Part shown: positions 34,346 through 42,294 of the stretch, piece by piece
How positions within the stretch are numbered: the stretch's first letter is position 1
Layout: each line of letters opens with the position of its first letter
DNA from: Bacteroidota bacterium
GTDB taxonomy: Bacteria; Bacteroidota; Bacteroidia; Flavobacteriales_C; GCA-002722245
DNA: 42,294 bases
Direction: 5' to 3'
Assembly (NCBI GenBank): GCA_026390935.1
Contig: JAPLEZ010000104.1
Location: 1-42,294, forward strand
The notes under the pieces: model-generated
What the model saw: only the letters and a program-made list of their open reading frames with translations
The model's database searches: none
Told to the model about the DNA's origin: nothing
Program-made: the position numbers and the translations under genes

Positions 34346-35237
34346 TTTTCCAGCCAATGATCTTCTTGTCGTCACTTCCTGAAATAAAGTAATTTTTGCC
34401 TTCAGGCCAGTAGATGCAGTTGACAGAGTGGGTGTGTCCTCGATGTAATTTGTAATCTATTCGCTCTAGTACATCCAGCGTTTTTGCATCCCATAGCTTT
34501 ATTGTTTTATCTCTGCTGCAGGTCACGAAATGCAGATTGTCGCTGCTGAATTCAATGCCGTATATTGCCCAATTATGAGCTGGAATCGACAAAATGTTCT
34601 GATAGTCGTGTTCCATGTTCCAAAATTTCAAAAAGGCATCCTTGCCACCACTAATCAATACTTTTTTGTCGGGATGGAACTTAACCACATTCACTTTGTC
34701 GTGTGCAGGAAATTCATGCGTCAACTCAAAATCTGTGAGTTTCATTATTTTGATCAATCCATCTCCTGTTGCAAAAGCAGCGATATTCATTTCTTTGTGA
34801 ATGCTCATTGAGCGAATTTTGTCGGAGCCGAGGGCAATGGCTTTAATTAATTTGAAATCACTGCTCCAAACTGATACAGTGCCATCGCCGCTCAATAAAA
34901 ATATGCGATCGCCATTCTCGTCGTATTCAATGTGGAAAATTCCTTCTTTGTGGTAAGGAATGAACTTTACTTCTTTTTTGCTGCGGGTGTCAATTGCGTG
35001 CAAGTTGCCATTAAACAATCCAATGAGCAGTAGATTGTATTTTTCAATGTTTTTTAAAGCAATGGCAGGGGAGTTGGTTTGAATGGTAAAGCCGATGTTG
35101 CTTCGTTCTTCTGCATTCCATGCAGTAACAATTTTATCGCCACTGCCCGAAAAAAAATCATCTTTGCCTAATCCTTTTTCCAGAGCGTAAACAGAAGCGT
35201 TGTGACCAGTGAGTTCAAATATTTTTTCCAGCTTCAT
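34335..35237 (-). CDS. WD40-repeat protein
   Basis: From ATG 35237 the protein is 300 residues and consists almost entirely of about seven WD40 repeats, for example KIFELTGHNASVYALEKGLG, SGGKDAFLKFWNMEHDYQNI, VTCSRDKTIKLWDAKTLDVL and HTHSVNCIYWPEGKNYFISG with a closing GSDDKKIIGWK. No signal peptide is present, so it should be a cytoplasmic scaffold propeller. No partner is indicated by the neighbours. The frame is open to a TTG at 35249, but the ATG directly before the first repeat is the more likely start. Confidence 0.92.
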   Translation of the reverse strand: MKLEKIFELTGHNASVYALEKGLGKDDFFSGSGDKIVTAWNAEERSNIGFTIQTNSPAIALKNIEKYNLLLIGLFNGNLHAIDTRSKKEVKFIPYHKEGIFHIEYDENGDRIFLLSGDGTVSVWSSDFKLIKAIALGSDKIRSMSIHKEMNIAAFATGDGLIKIMKLTDFELTHEFPAHDKVNVVKFHPDKKVLISGGKDAFLKFWNMEHDYQNILSIPAHNWAIYGIEFSSDNLHFVTCSRDKTIKLWDAKTLDVLERIDYKLHRGHTHSVNCIYWPEGKNYFISGSDDKKIIGWKITN

Positions 35238-35270
35238 AACAGTGGACAATAATACTTATTTTTACTGCAA

Positions 35271-36920
35271 ATGAAAGAGAAATTATCAAACAAACAATGG
35301 GCACTGCTTTTTACAGCGGGGTGGATTGTTTTTAATTTGGTGTTATCGGCTTTCACTGATTTGGCAGAGGATGAGGCTTATTACTGGTTGTTTGCTAAGT
35401 TTTTAGACTGGGGTTATTTCGATCATCCGCCAATGATTGCATTGATGATTAAGGCAGGAGGATGGTTGTTTGCAGATGAGTTGGGTGTTCGATTTTTTAC
35501 TGTGTTATTTTCCGGACTCACACTCTACCTACTTTTTTACATTACTGAATTTAGGCGAGTGACGTTGATGTTTTTGTTGTTTTTAAGCAGTCCGGCCTTT
35601 CATGCTTTTGGCTTCATTTCTGCGCCCGATGTTCCTTTGATGTTTTTTGGTACTCTTTATATTTTGCTGTTTAAGCGCTTTACAGAAAATGATTCGCTAA
35701 AGAATTCTTTGTTGTTGGGAATAGTGGTGTCGTTAATGATGTACAGTAAATATCATGGAATTTTATTGGTGATGTTCACTTTGCTGCCCAACTTAAAATT
35801 ACTTAGGCGCAAATCGTTTTGGATCACAACAGCAGTGGCGCTACTTCTGTTTGTTCCTCATATCTGGTGGCAAGTTGAAAACGATTACCCTTCGGTGCAG
35901 TACCATTTGGTGGATAGAGTGAACAGAAATTATGAGTTTAGTTTTACTGCAGAATATATCCTGGGACAAATTCTTTTTTGTGGTCCGATTCTATTTTTAT
36001 TGTTTTTCAGGTTCATAAAAACAACTTCATCTCCATTTTATAAAACCATGAAATGGACAACGGTAGCGGTGTTTTTGTTTTTCTTGTTCTTTTCTTTTCG
36101 CACCTTTATTGAGGCCAATTGGGGTGCAGTGGCCTACGTTCCGTTGATACTTTTTGTGCATGGATCCATTCAATTGGACTTAGAAAAGCTTTGGAAAGTA
36201 ATTGCTAGTGCTATAGTTGGAGTGCTGATTTTATTTAGAGTGGCTTTGATGTTTCCAAACGAGCTTTTAAACTTTAGCGTAACAAGGCAGTTTTACCACG
36301 ACGATGAATTTTATCCCGCAGTACAGAAAATCGCAGGTGATTTGCCTGTAGTGTTTTTCAACACTTACCAGAAACCTTCCAAATATTACTTTTACTCTGG
36401 AGTGCCTTCTTTCTCGCTCAATTCCTTTTGGTACAGAAGAAATCAATTTGACAAATGGCCAATCCAGAGAGATCTTCAAGGTAAAAAAGTGCTTCTGGTC
36501 TCTACGGAAGCCTTTTTGGGAGCAAAGATTTTTAAAGCGAAGTACTCCGATATCTATTATCATGAACAATCCGATTTTGTATCCTATGGGTATATTGAGT
36601 TCTTGTTGGCGAATAAAAAGCTGGAGATTTCTTCCCAACAAAAGTTGCGTGATACATTAATCGTTAAAAATATCTGGGATAAAAGTCTGCACTACGATAC
36701 CACTAAAGTAGAGATAGGAGTGGTTGTTAAAACCAAGCACACGGAACAGCGTTTTGTGGTGGCAAAAGCTTCTGAAAAAGACTTGATTTCTGGAGGTGAA
36801 ATTCCTTTTGAAATCCCCGTTATACTTAAAAAAGGGGAGTATCAACTGATCTTCGGTATTAACAGCGAACTTAGCTTAACTCTCTGGAATAGTTCTGTTT
36901 ACGAACTTATTGTGAAATAA
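35271..36920 (+). CDS. Membrane glycosyltransferase family 39-like (ArnT/PMT type)
   Basis: The 549-residue protein has about ten or more membrane helices in its first 340 residues and the GT-C catalytic loop LAEDEAYYWLFAKFLDWGYF (near residue 31; DEAYYW with DHPPM following), characteristic of the ArnT/PMT family that transfers a sugar from a polyprenyl phosphate donor. The C-terminal 200 residues are a soluble extracytoplasmic domain. The acceptor, lipid A or protein, cannot be told from sequence. The start is 33 nt from the divergent WD40 gene. Confidence 0.88.
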   Translation: MKEKLSNKQWALLFTAGWIVFNLVLSAFTDLAEDEAYYWLFAKFLDWGYFDHPPMIALMIKAGGWLFADELGVRFFTVLFSGLTLYLLFYITEFRRVTLMFLLFLSSPAFHAFGFISAPDVPLMFFGTLYILLFKRFTENDSLKNSLLLGIVVSLMMYSKYHGILLVMFTLLPNLKLLRRKSFWITTAVALLLFVPHIWWQVENDYPSVQYHLVDRVNRNYEFSFTAEYILGQILFCGPILFLLFFRFIKTTSSPFYKTMKWTTVAVFLFFLFFSFRTFIEANWGAVAYVPLILFVHGSIQLDLEKLWKVIASAIVGVLILFRVALMFPNELLNFSVTRQFYHDDEFYPAVQKIAGDLPVVFFNTYQKPSKYYFYSGVPSFSLNSFWYRRNQFDKWPIQRDLQGKKVLLVSTEAFLGAKIFKAKYSDIYYHEQSDFVSYGYIEFLLANKKLEISSQQKLRDTLIVKNIWDKSLHYDTTKVEIGVVVKTKHTEQRFVVAKASEKDLISGGEIPFEIPVILKKGEYQLIFGINSELSLTLWNSSVYELIVK

Positions 36921-36993
36921 TCCTTCAATGGCTTGGTTGTTTAGAAATGTTTTTCTATCTTGTCGACCCTGATAAAAAAACCTACAGGAATTA

Positions 36994-37959
36994 ATGCCAT
37001 TTTATTTAAGAAACATATTATTCATACTGGGATTCTTTTTGTTTGCCTCAGCCTCCGACGGGAATGAAAAATCAGGTTCGGAAAAGGACGAAGAGGCCTT
37101 GGTGAATTTGATTCAGCAATCGCAATTAAGCAAAGAAAAATTGGTGTACTTGGTAGATTCACTTTTAAATGGTGATACCATTTCATATTGTGTGTTGGAT
37201 GCCTTAAATAAAAAACTGGCGAGTGAAGCTTTTTATCATTTGCCCATTGATACAAATCCACCTTCACATGATTTGTATTGTTTATGGGATACTGAAAATC
37301 CGAATTCTCATGCCGAATTGCCTTTAAATGATACTGCGTACAACTTTGAGTTAGTGGATAAGCTAAATGATTGCGGATTTGCAATGCCTGTCAATGGCAT
37401 CATTACTTCATTATACGGCTATCGCGATGGGAAAATGCACAACGGAATTGACATCGCTTTAAAAACAGGCGATCCTGTAGTTTCGGCTTTCCGCGGAATG
37501 GTTCGTGTTGCTAGGTATTACGGAAGCTTTGGAAATGTAGTTGTCATTCGCCATTACAATGGTTTTGAAACGGTATATGCACATTTGTCTAAAATATCTG
37601 TTAAGCCTGGTGACATGGTTGATCCTGGACAATTGATTGGGAAAGGTGGAAATACGGGAAGGTCAAGAGGTGCGCACCTTCATTTTGAATTAAGATTCAA
37701 AGGATATCCAGTTAATCCTAGATACGTGATTGATCTTGAAAAGAAAACGATACTGAGCGAAACGGTTGTGGTTAGAAAAACAAAAACAGGCTTTACAGCT
37801 TTTCCTGAAGGAACAATTTTCCACACCATAAAAAGAGGAGATTACCTTTATAAGGTAGCTACTCAATATGGCATTACTGTGAAACAACTCTGTGCTTGGA
37901 ACGGTCTTCACAAGAAGAGCAGTTTAGTGGCAGGGATGAAGTTGAAGGTGAGTCAGTAA
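36994..37959 (+). CDS. Secreted M23 peptidase with C-terminal LysM
   Basis: The 321-residue protein has a hydrophobic signal sequence (about 3-20), a spacer with acidic residues, an M23 domain (about 130-245) and a LysM (about 276-320: HTIKRGDYLYKVATQYGITV). The zinc ligands are all present: His149 and Asp153 in MHNGIDIALKTGD, His228 and His230 in GAHLHFELRF, plus the catalytic His197 in VYAHLSK. It should be an active peptidoglycan endopeptidase in the periplasm, with LysM binding the glycan. Palindromic repeat copy 5 begins 2 nt after its stop. Confidence 0.95.
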   Translation: MPFYLRNILFILGFFLFASASDGNEKSGSEKDEEALVNLIQQSQLSKEKLVYLVDSLLNGDTISYCVLDALNKKLASEAFYHLPIDTNPPSHDLYCLWDTENPNSHAELPLNDTAYNFELVDKLNDCGFAMPVNGIITSLYGYRDGKMHNGIDIALKTGDPVVSAFRGMVRVARYYGSFGNVVVIRHYNGFETVYAHLSKISVKPGDMVDPGQLIGKGGNTGRSRGAHLHFELRFKGYPVNPRYVIDLEKKTILSETVVVRKTKTGFTAFPEGTIFHTIKRGDYLYKVATQYGITVKQLCAWNGLHKKSSLVAGMKLKVSQ

Positions 37960-37961
37960 TG

Positions 37962-38043
37962 TTTGAACCTTGATGCACTTGATTAAAAGTTGATCCCGAT
38001 TGCACATCCTTGAATCCTTTCATCAAGTAAATCAAGGTTCAGA
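37962..38043. repeat. Palindromic repeat, copy 5 (convergent gene junction)
   Basis: Left arm GAACCTTGATGCACTTGAT (37965-37983) and right arm ATCAAGTAAATCAAGGTTC (38022-38040) pair with two mismatches. The element fills the gap between the convergent peptidase and LRR genes. The arms belong to different variants: left is like copy 3, right like copy 1, as if they had recombined or drifted. Confidence 0.85.
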
Positions 38044-38047
38044 TATT

Positions 38048-38536
38048 TTACTTTGTTGTTGCCCCAGGAATCACAATCTCCACTTCGCTTTCTGCTTTTT
38101 CTTCATAAACCACATTTACATTCGGCAATAAGTTTTTACCAGCTTCTTTAACCGCGGCGGTCCATTCTGGATGGTCTTTCACGTCTACTCGTTTTAATGA
38201 AGGAAGTTTGGCAAGTACGGGAGGCATTTTAGCTAAGTAACGTGTTCCATCCAAATTGATGTATTTTAATTTAGTAAGAGCAACAAAGGATTCAGGTAAA
38301 TTGGGAATTTGGTTAAATGATAAATCCAAGCACTCCAAATTTACCAGCTTATCAATCCCAGCAGGAACAGCTTTTAAATGCTTCATTCCTAAATCCAAAC
38401 ATTTTACTGTTTCAGGAGCTTTTAATGCTTCTTCCATATTATTAATAGAGAAGGCGCAATCGCATTGATCCGTATTTCCAGCAGAAAATGAAATGGAGAT
38501 AAATACCGGAATAGAGTAAAGGAGTAATTTTTTCAT
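38048..38536 (-). CDS. Secreted leucine-rich-repeat protein
   Basis: The 162-residue protein has a signal peptide (MKKLLLYSIPVFISISFSAG) and about four LRR units: VKCLDLGMKHLKAVPAGIDK, LECLDLSFNQIPNLPESFVA, LKYINLDGTRYLAKMPPVLA and LPSLKRVDVKDHPEW. A short Cys pair (DQCDC) follows the signal. No enzymatic domain is present; a binding role outside the cytoplasm is likely. It lies downstream of clpB on the same strand, past the clpB terminator, and palindromic repeat copy 5 is 5 nt beyond its stop. Confidence 0.88.
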   Translation of the reverse strand: MKKLLLYSIPVFISISFSAGNTDQCDCAFSINNMEEALKAPETVKCLDLGMKHLKAVPAGIDKLVNLECLDLSFNQIPNLPESFVALTKLKYINLDGTRYLAKMPPVLAKLPSLKRVDVKDHPEWTAAVKEAGKNLLPNVNVVYEEKAESEVEIVIPGATTK

Positions 38537-38572
38537 GAATAGTAATTTACTGTTTAAGATAATAGAAAGAGT

Positions 38573-38606
38573 TAAAAAAACAAAGTCCGGTATTTCTACC
38601 GGACTT
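38573..38606 (-). terminator. clpB intrinsic terminator
   Basis: On the minus strand a perfect 10-bp stem (AAGTCCGGTA / TACCGGACTT, loop GAAA) is followed by TG and seven T, 13 nt after the clpB stop. The LRR gene downstream needs its own promoter or read-through. Confidence 0.9.
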
Positions 38607-38618
38607 CAGCAAGTGAAA

Positions 38619-41258
38619 TTAATTGTGTTTCACTTCATCAACCAACTCATGAAGCTTCTCTATATCCTTGTTTCTGAAGACGAATTTATCATCAAAAATA
38701 TCTAGCATGATATGAGAGTGAGGTTTGATATTGCCTTTCAAAATTTCTTTCGAAAGCTCATTCAACACATCTCTTTGTATCACTCGTTTTAGCGGACGAG
38801 CACCAAACTGAGGATCATAGCCTCTTTCCGATAGGGCGTCCAATGCAAATTCGCTGGCTTCCATCGTGATTCCTTGGTGCGCCAATCTTTCTTCGAGCTG
38901 ACGCAATTGAATTTTTACGATGCCGTGAATGTTGCTTTTGCTTAAGGGAGCGAACAAAATAGTTTCGTCAATACGGTTCAAAAACTCTGGACGGATCGTT
39001 TGTCGCAGCATTTCAAAAACTTCTGTTTTGGTTTGTTCCATCACCTTATCCAGTTTTTTGTTTTTTAAATCGGCAAAATTGGCCTGAATAATATGTGCAC
39101 CTAAGTTGGAAGTCATGATGATAATAGTGTTTTTAAAATTCACCACGCGACCTTTATTGTCGGTTAATCTACCATCATCCAACACTTGTAAGAGAATATT
39201 AAATACATCTGGATGAGCTTTTTCAATCTCGTCAAGAAGCACAACAGAATAAGGTTTTCTTCGCACCGCTTCTGTCAACTGACCACCTTCTTCATAGCCT
39301 ACATATCCCGGAGGAGCACCAACAAGGCGCGATACAGCATGCTTTTCCTGATATTCACTCATATCGATACGCACCATAGCATTTCGATCGTTGAATAAAT
39401 AATCCGATAAAGCTTTAGCCAATTCTGTTTTACCAACGCCTGTTGTTCCTAGGAAAATGAAGGACCCAATTGGACGGTTGACATCCTGCAGCCCAGCGCG
39501 ATTTCTTCGCACGGCGTCAGCAATGGCCTGAATGGCTTCTTCCTGACCGATCACAGTTTTGTGCAATTCATCTTCCAGTTTGAGCAGTTTTTGAACTTCG
39601 CTTTCCACCATTTTTTGAATAGGAATACCTGTCCATTTGCTCACCACATCAGCAATTTCTTCACTGTCTACTTCCTCTTTTATCATTTTAGAAGACACTT
39701 GGAGTTCAATTAGTTTCTTCTTTCCGTTTTCCAATTCAGCTTCAGCTTCTTTAATTCGTCCATAGCGCAATTCAGCGACCAGTTCGTAGTTTCCTGAACG
39801 TTCAGCTTGTTCGGCTTCATGCTTTAAATTTTCTATATTTTCTTTTGCTTTCTGGATGGTATCCACCACACTTTTTTCTGATTCCCATTTAGCTTTCAGT
39901 CCATTTCTTTGTTCACTTAAATTGGCTAATTCTTCAGACAAGCGGGCTGATTTTGCTTCGTCGCCTTCGCGTTTGATGGCTTCGCGCTCAATTTCCAGTT
40001 GCATGATTTTTCTTTCCAGTTCATCGAGTTCTTCTGGTTTTGAGTTTATTTCCATGCGCAGTTTTGAAGCGGCTTCGTCAATTAAGTCGATGGCTTTGTC
40101 TGGTAAAAAACGATCGGTGATGTATCGTTGAGAAAGCTCAACTGCAGCAATGATGGCCTCGTCCTTAATTTGAACCTTATGGTGATTTTCGTAACGTTCT
40201 TTCAATCCGCGTAAAATAGAAATTGCATCTTCGGTTGATGGCTCATCAACATTTACCTTTTGGAATCGACGTTCCAAGGCTTTGTCTTTTTCAAAATACT
40301 TTTGGTATTCATTAAGAGTGGTGGCTCCAATAGCGCGCAATTCACCACGGGCCAAAGCTGGTTTTAAAATATTGGCCGCATCCATAGCGCCTTCGCCACC
40401 GCCCCCCGCACCAACAAGGGTGTGGATTTCATCGATAAATAAAATGATTTGACCATCGGCAGATGTCACTTCTTTAACAACGGATTTGAGTCTTTCCTCA
40501 AATTCACCTTTGTATTTTGCGCCGGCAATGAGTGAACCCATATCCAGAGAATACAATGTTTTGTCTTTCAGGTTTTCGGGTACATCACCATTAATGATAC
40601 GGTGTGCAATACCTTCGGCGATAGCGGTTTTACCAACACCAGGCTCACCAATTAATATCGGATTGTTCTTTGTTCTTCGGGATAAAATTTGAAGGACACG
40701 GCGGATTTCATCATCTCGACCAATCACTGGATCCAGCTTTCCTTCTTTTGCTAAAGCGTTTAAGTTTTTAGCGTATTTATTTAATGCATTGTAGTTTTCT
40801 TCCTGACTTTGGGAAGTCACTCTTTCCCCTTTTCGCAATTCGAGAATGGCTTGTTTGAGATCGGTTTCCTTCACGCCCATATCTTTTAACAACTGAGCAG
40901 CGCTGTCTTTAGTGGAAATAATTCCCATCAAAAGATGTTCAATAGAAACATAGTCGTCTTTAAAATCTTTGATGAGACTTTGAGCTTTGCTTAAAGCTTC
41001 GTTTGCATAGCGACCGATTGTTTGCGTGCCACCTGAAACTTTGGGATAGGAGTCGATGATTTTGTCTAAAGCTTGCTTTATGATTGTATCGTTAATGCCT
41101 AATTTTTTTAATAGGAAGGGAGTAACGTTTTCATCCACTTCAAATATACCTTTGATGAGGTGTCCGTTTTCAATGGCTTGGTTTCCTTTTTCCATGGCCA
41201 ATTGCTGTGCACGTTGAATTGCTTCTTGCGCTTTTATTGTAAAATTATTGAAATTCAT
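38619..41258 (-). CDS. clpB: ATP-dependent disaggregase ClpB
   Basis: The 879-residue protein is full length. It has the N-terminal double-repeat domain (1-145), AAA1 with Walker [14 protein letters not shown] (near 207) and Walker [18 protein letters not shown], the coiled-coil M domain (about 405-530, with [15 protein letters not shown]), and AAA2 with Walker [17 protein letters not shown] (near 608), Walker [17 protein letters not shown] and a C-terminal substrate-release region. ClpB rescues aggregated proteins with DnaK. No CIRCE (HrcA) operator is seen upstream. Short palindromes (GTCACTATGAC at 41317-41327, GATC-rich words near 41332-41340) lie in its leader. It ends in a strong terminator. 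Confidence 0.97.
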   Translation of the reverse strand: MNFNNFTIKAQEAIQRAQQLAMEKGNQAIENGHLIKGIFEVDENVTPFLLKKLGINDTIIKQALDKIIDSYPKVSGGTQTIGRYANEALSKAQSLIKDFKDDYVSIEHLLMGIISTKDSAAQLLKDMGVKETDLKQAILELRKGERVTSQSQEENYNALNKYAKNLNALAKEGKLDPVIGRDDEIRRVLQILSRRTKNNPILIGEPGVGKTAIAEGIAHRIINGDVPENLKDKTLYSLDMGSLIAGAKYKGEFEERLKSVVKEVTSADGQIILFIDEIHTLVGAGGGGEGAMDAANILKPALARGELRAIGATTLNEYQKYFEKDKALERRFQKVNVDEPSTEDAISILRGLKERYENHHKVQIKDEAIIAAVELSQRYITDRFLPDKAIDLIDEAASKLRMEINSKPEELDELERKIMQLEIEREAIKREGDEAKSARLSEELANLSEQRNGLKAKWESEKSVVDTIQKAKENIENLKHEAEQAERSGNYELVAELRYGRIKEAEAELENGKKKLIELQVSSKMIKEEVDSEEIADVVSKWTGIPIQKMVESEVQKLLKLEDELHKTVIGQEEAIQAIADAVRRNRAGLQDVNRPIGSFIFLGTTGVGKTELAKALSDYLFNDRNAMVRIDMSEYQEKHAVSRLVGAPPGYVGYEEGGQLTEAVRRKPYSVVLLDEIEKAHPDVFNILLQVLDDGRLTDNKGRVVNFKNTIIIMTSNLGAHIIQANFADLKNKKLDKVMEQTKTEVFEMLRQTIRPEFLNRIDETILFAPLSKSNIHGIVKIQLRQLEERLAHQGITMEASEFALDALSERGYDPQFGARPLKRVIQRDVLNELSKEILKGNIKPHSHIMLDIFDDKFVFRNKDIEKLHELVDEVKHN

Positions 41259-41481
41259 ATGATGTAATTTTAATTCGAATTTCAGGTTTCAATTTGTATT
41301 CCAAGATGATTTTTATGTCACTATGACCTGATCTTGATCACTTCATTGACATAAAGACTTATCGACAAAATAAAACAGGAGAAATTGTCATTGTGTGGAT
41401 GAAAAAATAGTATTAATTTTCACATGTAACTTTTCAGCTATTAATTTGTTTTAGATTAACAATTGAGTACTTCGATTTTTG

Positions 41482-41646
41482 TTCCGGGGGGGACTAGCGT
41501 TAACTAAATGGCAATTAAATCTGTTAGTTAATTAAACATCAAGCCTCCGGAAATGCAAAGAAAATTTTATTTTTTTCATTTATCTGTTCGTTCTAAATGT
41601 GGGACGAAATCTGCTGTTTCCGAAGGTGGACATCCACTTTTTTTAT
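41482..41646 (+). promoter_or_regulatory. Candidate attenuator or riboswitch-like leader
   Basis: Three segments can pair in mutually exclusive ways. A (TTCCGGGGG, 41482-41490) pairs with B (CCTCCGGAA, 41544-41552) over 9 bp with one G-U. B (CCTCCGGAAA) also pairs with C (TTTCCGAAGG, 41617-41626), ten positions with one mismatch. The end of C is the left arm of a terminator hairpin (41623-41640) followed by a T run. A:B pairing would free the terminator; B:C would block it. Within A:B lies a second perfect 8-bp pair, TTAACTAA (41500-41507) and TTAGTTAA (41524-41531), flanking a 7-codon frame ATG...TAA. No match to a riboswitch class is recognised. The rest of the 434-nt gap shows no gene. Confidence 0.4.
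41623..41646 (+). terminator. Intrinsic terminator inside the GH8 leader
   Basis: AAGGTGG and CCACTTT form a 7-bp stem (one G-U) with a 4-nt loop, followed by T residues (seven T in a row, 41638-41644, partly in the stem). It lies 67-70 nt before the GH8-like start codon on the same strand, so it would stop transcription before that gene. Confidence 0.6.
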
Positions 41647-41712
41647 ACCCTAACCTAGCCAACCCAAACAACTTAAGATAAAACAGTTAGAATGTACTAC
41701 TTTACTTTTACT

Positions 41713-42294
41713 ATGAATTCACGATCAATTTTTAGCACTTTGTTTTTTGTGCTATTCTACTCTATAGCCTTTTCTCAGGTTACCGTTAATATCAATTCAG
41801 GCAATCCGAATCATCCTTTTCCTCAGTTTTATGATTATAAAGGAGGAACTTCTTTAGCGTCAGAAAACGGAGTGGGAATGCCACATGCCGAGATGGAGCA
41901 GAGAATAAGGGACGCTTATAAAATCATGACCAACAGCATGACTTACAATGTAAACAATGGCGGAGTTTACGGTCCGGTTACTGTTGCAGGAGTGAAATAT
42001 ATTATGCCGCATGATGTGGCTTCAGGGGCTGATGCCGGACATTGTACCTGCGTGGAAGGTGACGGATACAACTTGCTGGCAGCGGCTTACATGGCTGATA
42101 AAGCTACGTTTGATGGATATTATATGTGGGTGCACGACCGCCAGTTTCAAAAAACAAAACGCTTCATTGATTGCGTTACCAATTCACCTGGGTATTCGTA
42201 TAGTCCGGGAATTTCAGGCGCAGGTAGTTTAGGTGCTCCAACTAATGTTAAGGGAGGTGGAAGAAGAAATCGAGAAGATGGTGTGGGCGATCCG
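41713..42294 (+). CDS. Secreted glycoside hydrolase family 8-like protein, 3' end outside window
   Basis: The 194 visible residues start with a signal peptide (MNSRSIFSTLFFVLFYSIAF, cleavage near SQ) and continue with PHAEMEQRIRDAYKIMTNSM, then GHCTCVEGDGYNLLAAAYMA (Glu115) and DKATFDGYYMWVHDRQF. The CVEGDGYNLLAA block resembles the SEGxGYG catalytic-acid block of family 8 glycosidases and DKATFDGYYMWVHD its W/F-D-x-L-W continuation. Such enzymes cut beta-glucans or chitosan. An in-frame ATG at 41692 would add seven residues before the signal peptide. The family assignment is moderate because only the first part is visible; other (alpha/alpha)6 glycosidases are possible. Confidence 0.6.
   Translation, partial: MNSRSIFSTLFFVLFYSIAFSQVTVNINSGNPNHPFPQFYDYKGGTSLASENGVGMPHAEMEQRIRDAYKIMTNSMTYNVNNGGVYGPVTVAGVKYIMPHDVASGADAGHCTCVEGDGYNLLAAAYMADKATFDGYYMWVHDRQFQKTKRFIDCVTNSPGYSYSPGISGAGSLGAPTNVKGGGRRNREDGVGDP

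Noticed and set aside
41259-41481. CIRCE or other heat-shock operator before clpB
   Set aside because: No TTAGCACTC-N9-GAGTGCTAA or close variant is present; only short, unrelated palindromes.
42011-42232. 73-codon frame inside the GH8-like gene
   Set aside because: It is a shifted reading of the GH8-like frame, which stays open to the edge of the window and has signal peptide and family motifs.
1-42294. CRISPR arrays, tRNA, rRNA or insertion sequences
   Set aside because: No regularly spaced direct repeats, cloverleaf with CCA end, rRNA core sequence or transposase motif was found in reading both strands.

Overview
The window is a piece of a Bacteroidota chromosome, most likely from the Flavobacteriales or a close relative. 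Several independent signs agree: promoter boxes of the TTTG / TANNTTTG type (best before rpmH), a short 287-residue RpoD, a remnant of a type IX secretion C-terminal sorting domain, Bacteroidota-restricted families (a DUF4834-like small membrane protein, a Reg_prop/Y_Y_Y sensor), and a CarB that stops before the allosteric domain. Base composition is AT-rich and even. I see no insertion sequence, phage, CRISPR array, rRNA or tRNA gene.

Layout. 1-1145 (-): 5' part of an ABC exporter gene, cut by the window edge. 1428-4839 (+): rpmH, carB and a small membrane protein. 5009-14621 (+): a tightly packed surface-glycan cluster with a Wzx-like flippase, YfhO-type membrane protein, three methyltransferases (one FkbM type), two GT4 and one GT2 glycosyltransferase; several genes overlap by 1-4 nt. 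14694-16829 (-): metallophosphoesterase and DUF2461 protein. 16900-22079 (+): a run starting with a leucine-rich-repeat/protein-kinase fusion, overlapping by 8 nt a secreted DUF2625 protein, then an LprI-like secreted protein, MiaE, a glycosyltransferase and a HAD phosphatase. 22166-24643 (+): propeller sensor with no output domain. 24736-27404 (-): rpoD, then an SCO protein, monooxygenase and SAM hydrolase. 27466-29367 (+): phoH and purC. 29417-33047 (+): OmpA-like protein, Wzz-like membrane protein and recN. 33299-35237: NUDIX hydrolase (-), small secreted protein (+), WD40 protein (-). 35271-37959 (+): GT39-type transferase and LysM/M23 peptidase. 38048-41258 (-): secreted LRR protein and clpB. 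41713-42294 (+): start of a secreted GH8-like protein.

Most functions are ordinary housekeeping and envelope biology. The unusual material is between the genes. A family of roughly 85-nt near-perfect palindromes sits flush against stop codons at four gene junctions, three of them convergent; in some genes the repeat itself supplies the stop codon and last residues. Arms differ between copies but paired positions change together. One copy is tied to a 178-bp partial tandem duplication carrying a second, diverged 3' end of the NUDIX gene. Upstream of the GH8-like gene is a leader with three mutually exclusive pairing segments ending in an intrinsic terminator, which looks like an attenuator or riboswitch. 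The rpmH promoter carries a perfect 19-bp palindrome filling its spacer, and the flippase gene ends in a perfect 20-bp inverted repeat that includes its stop codon.
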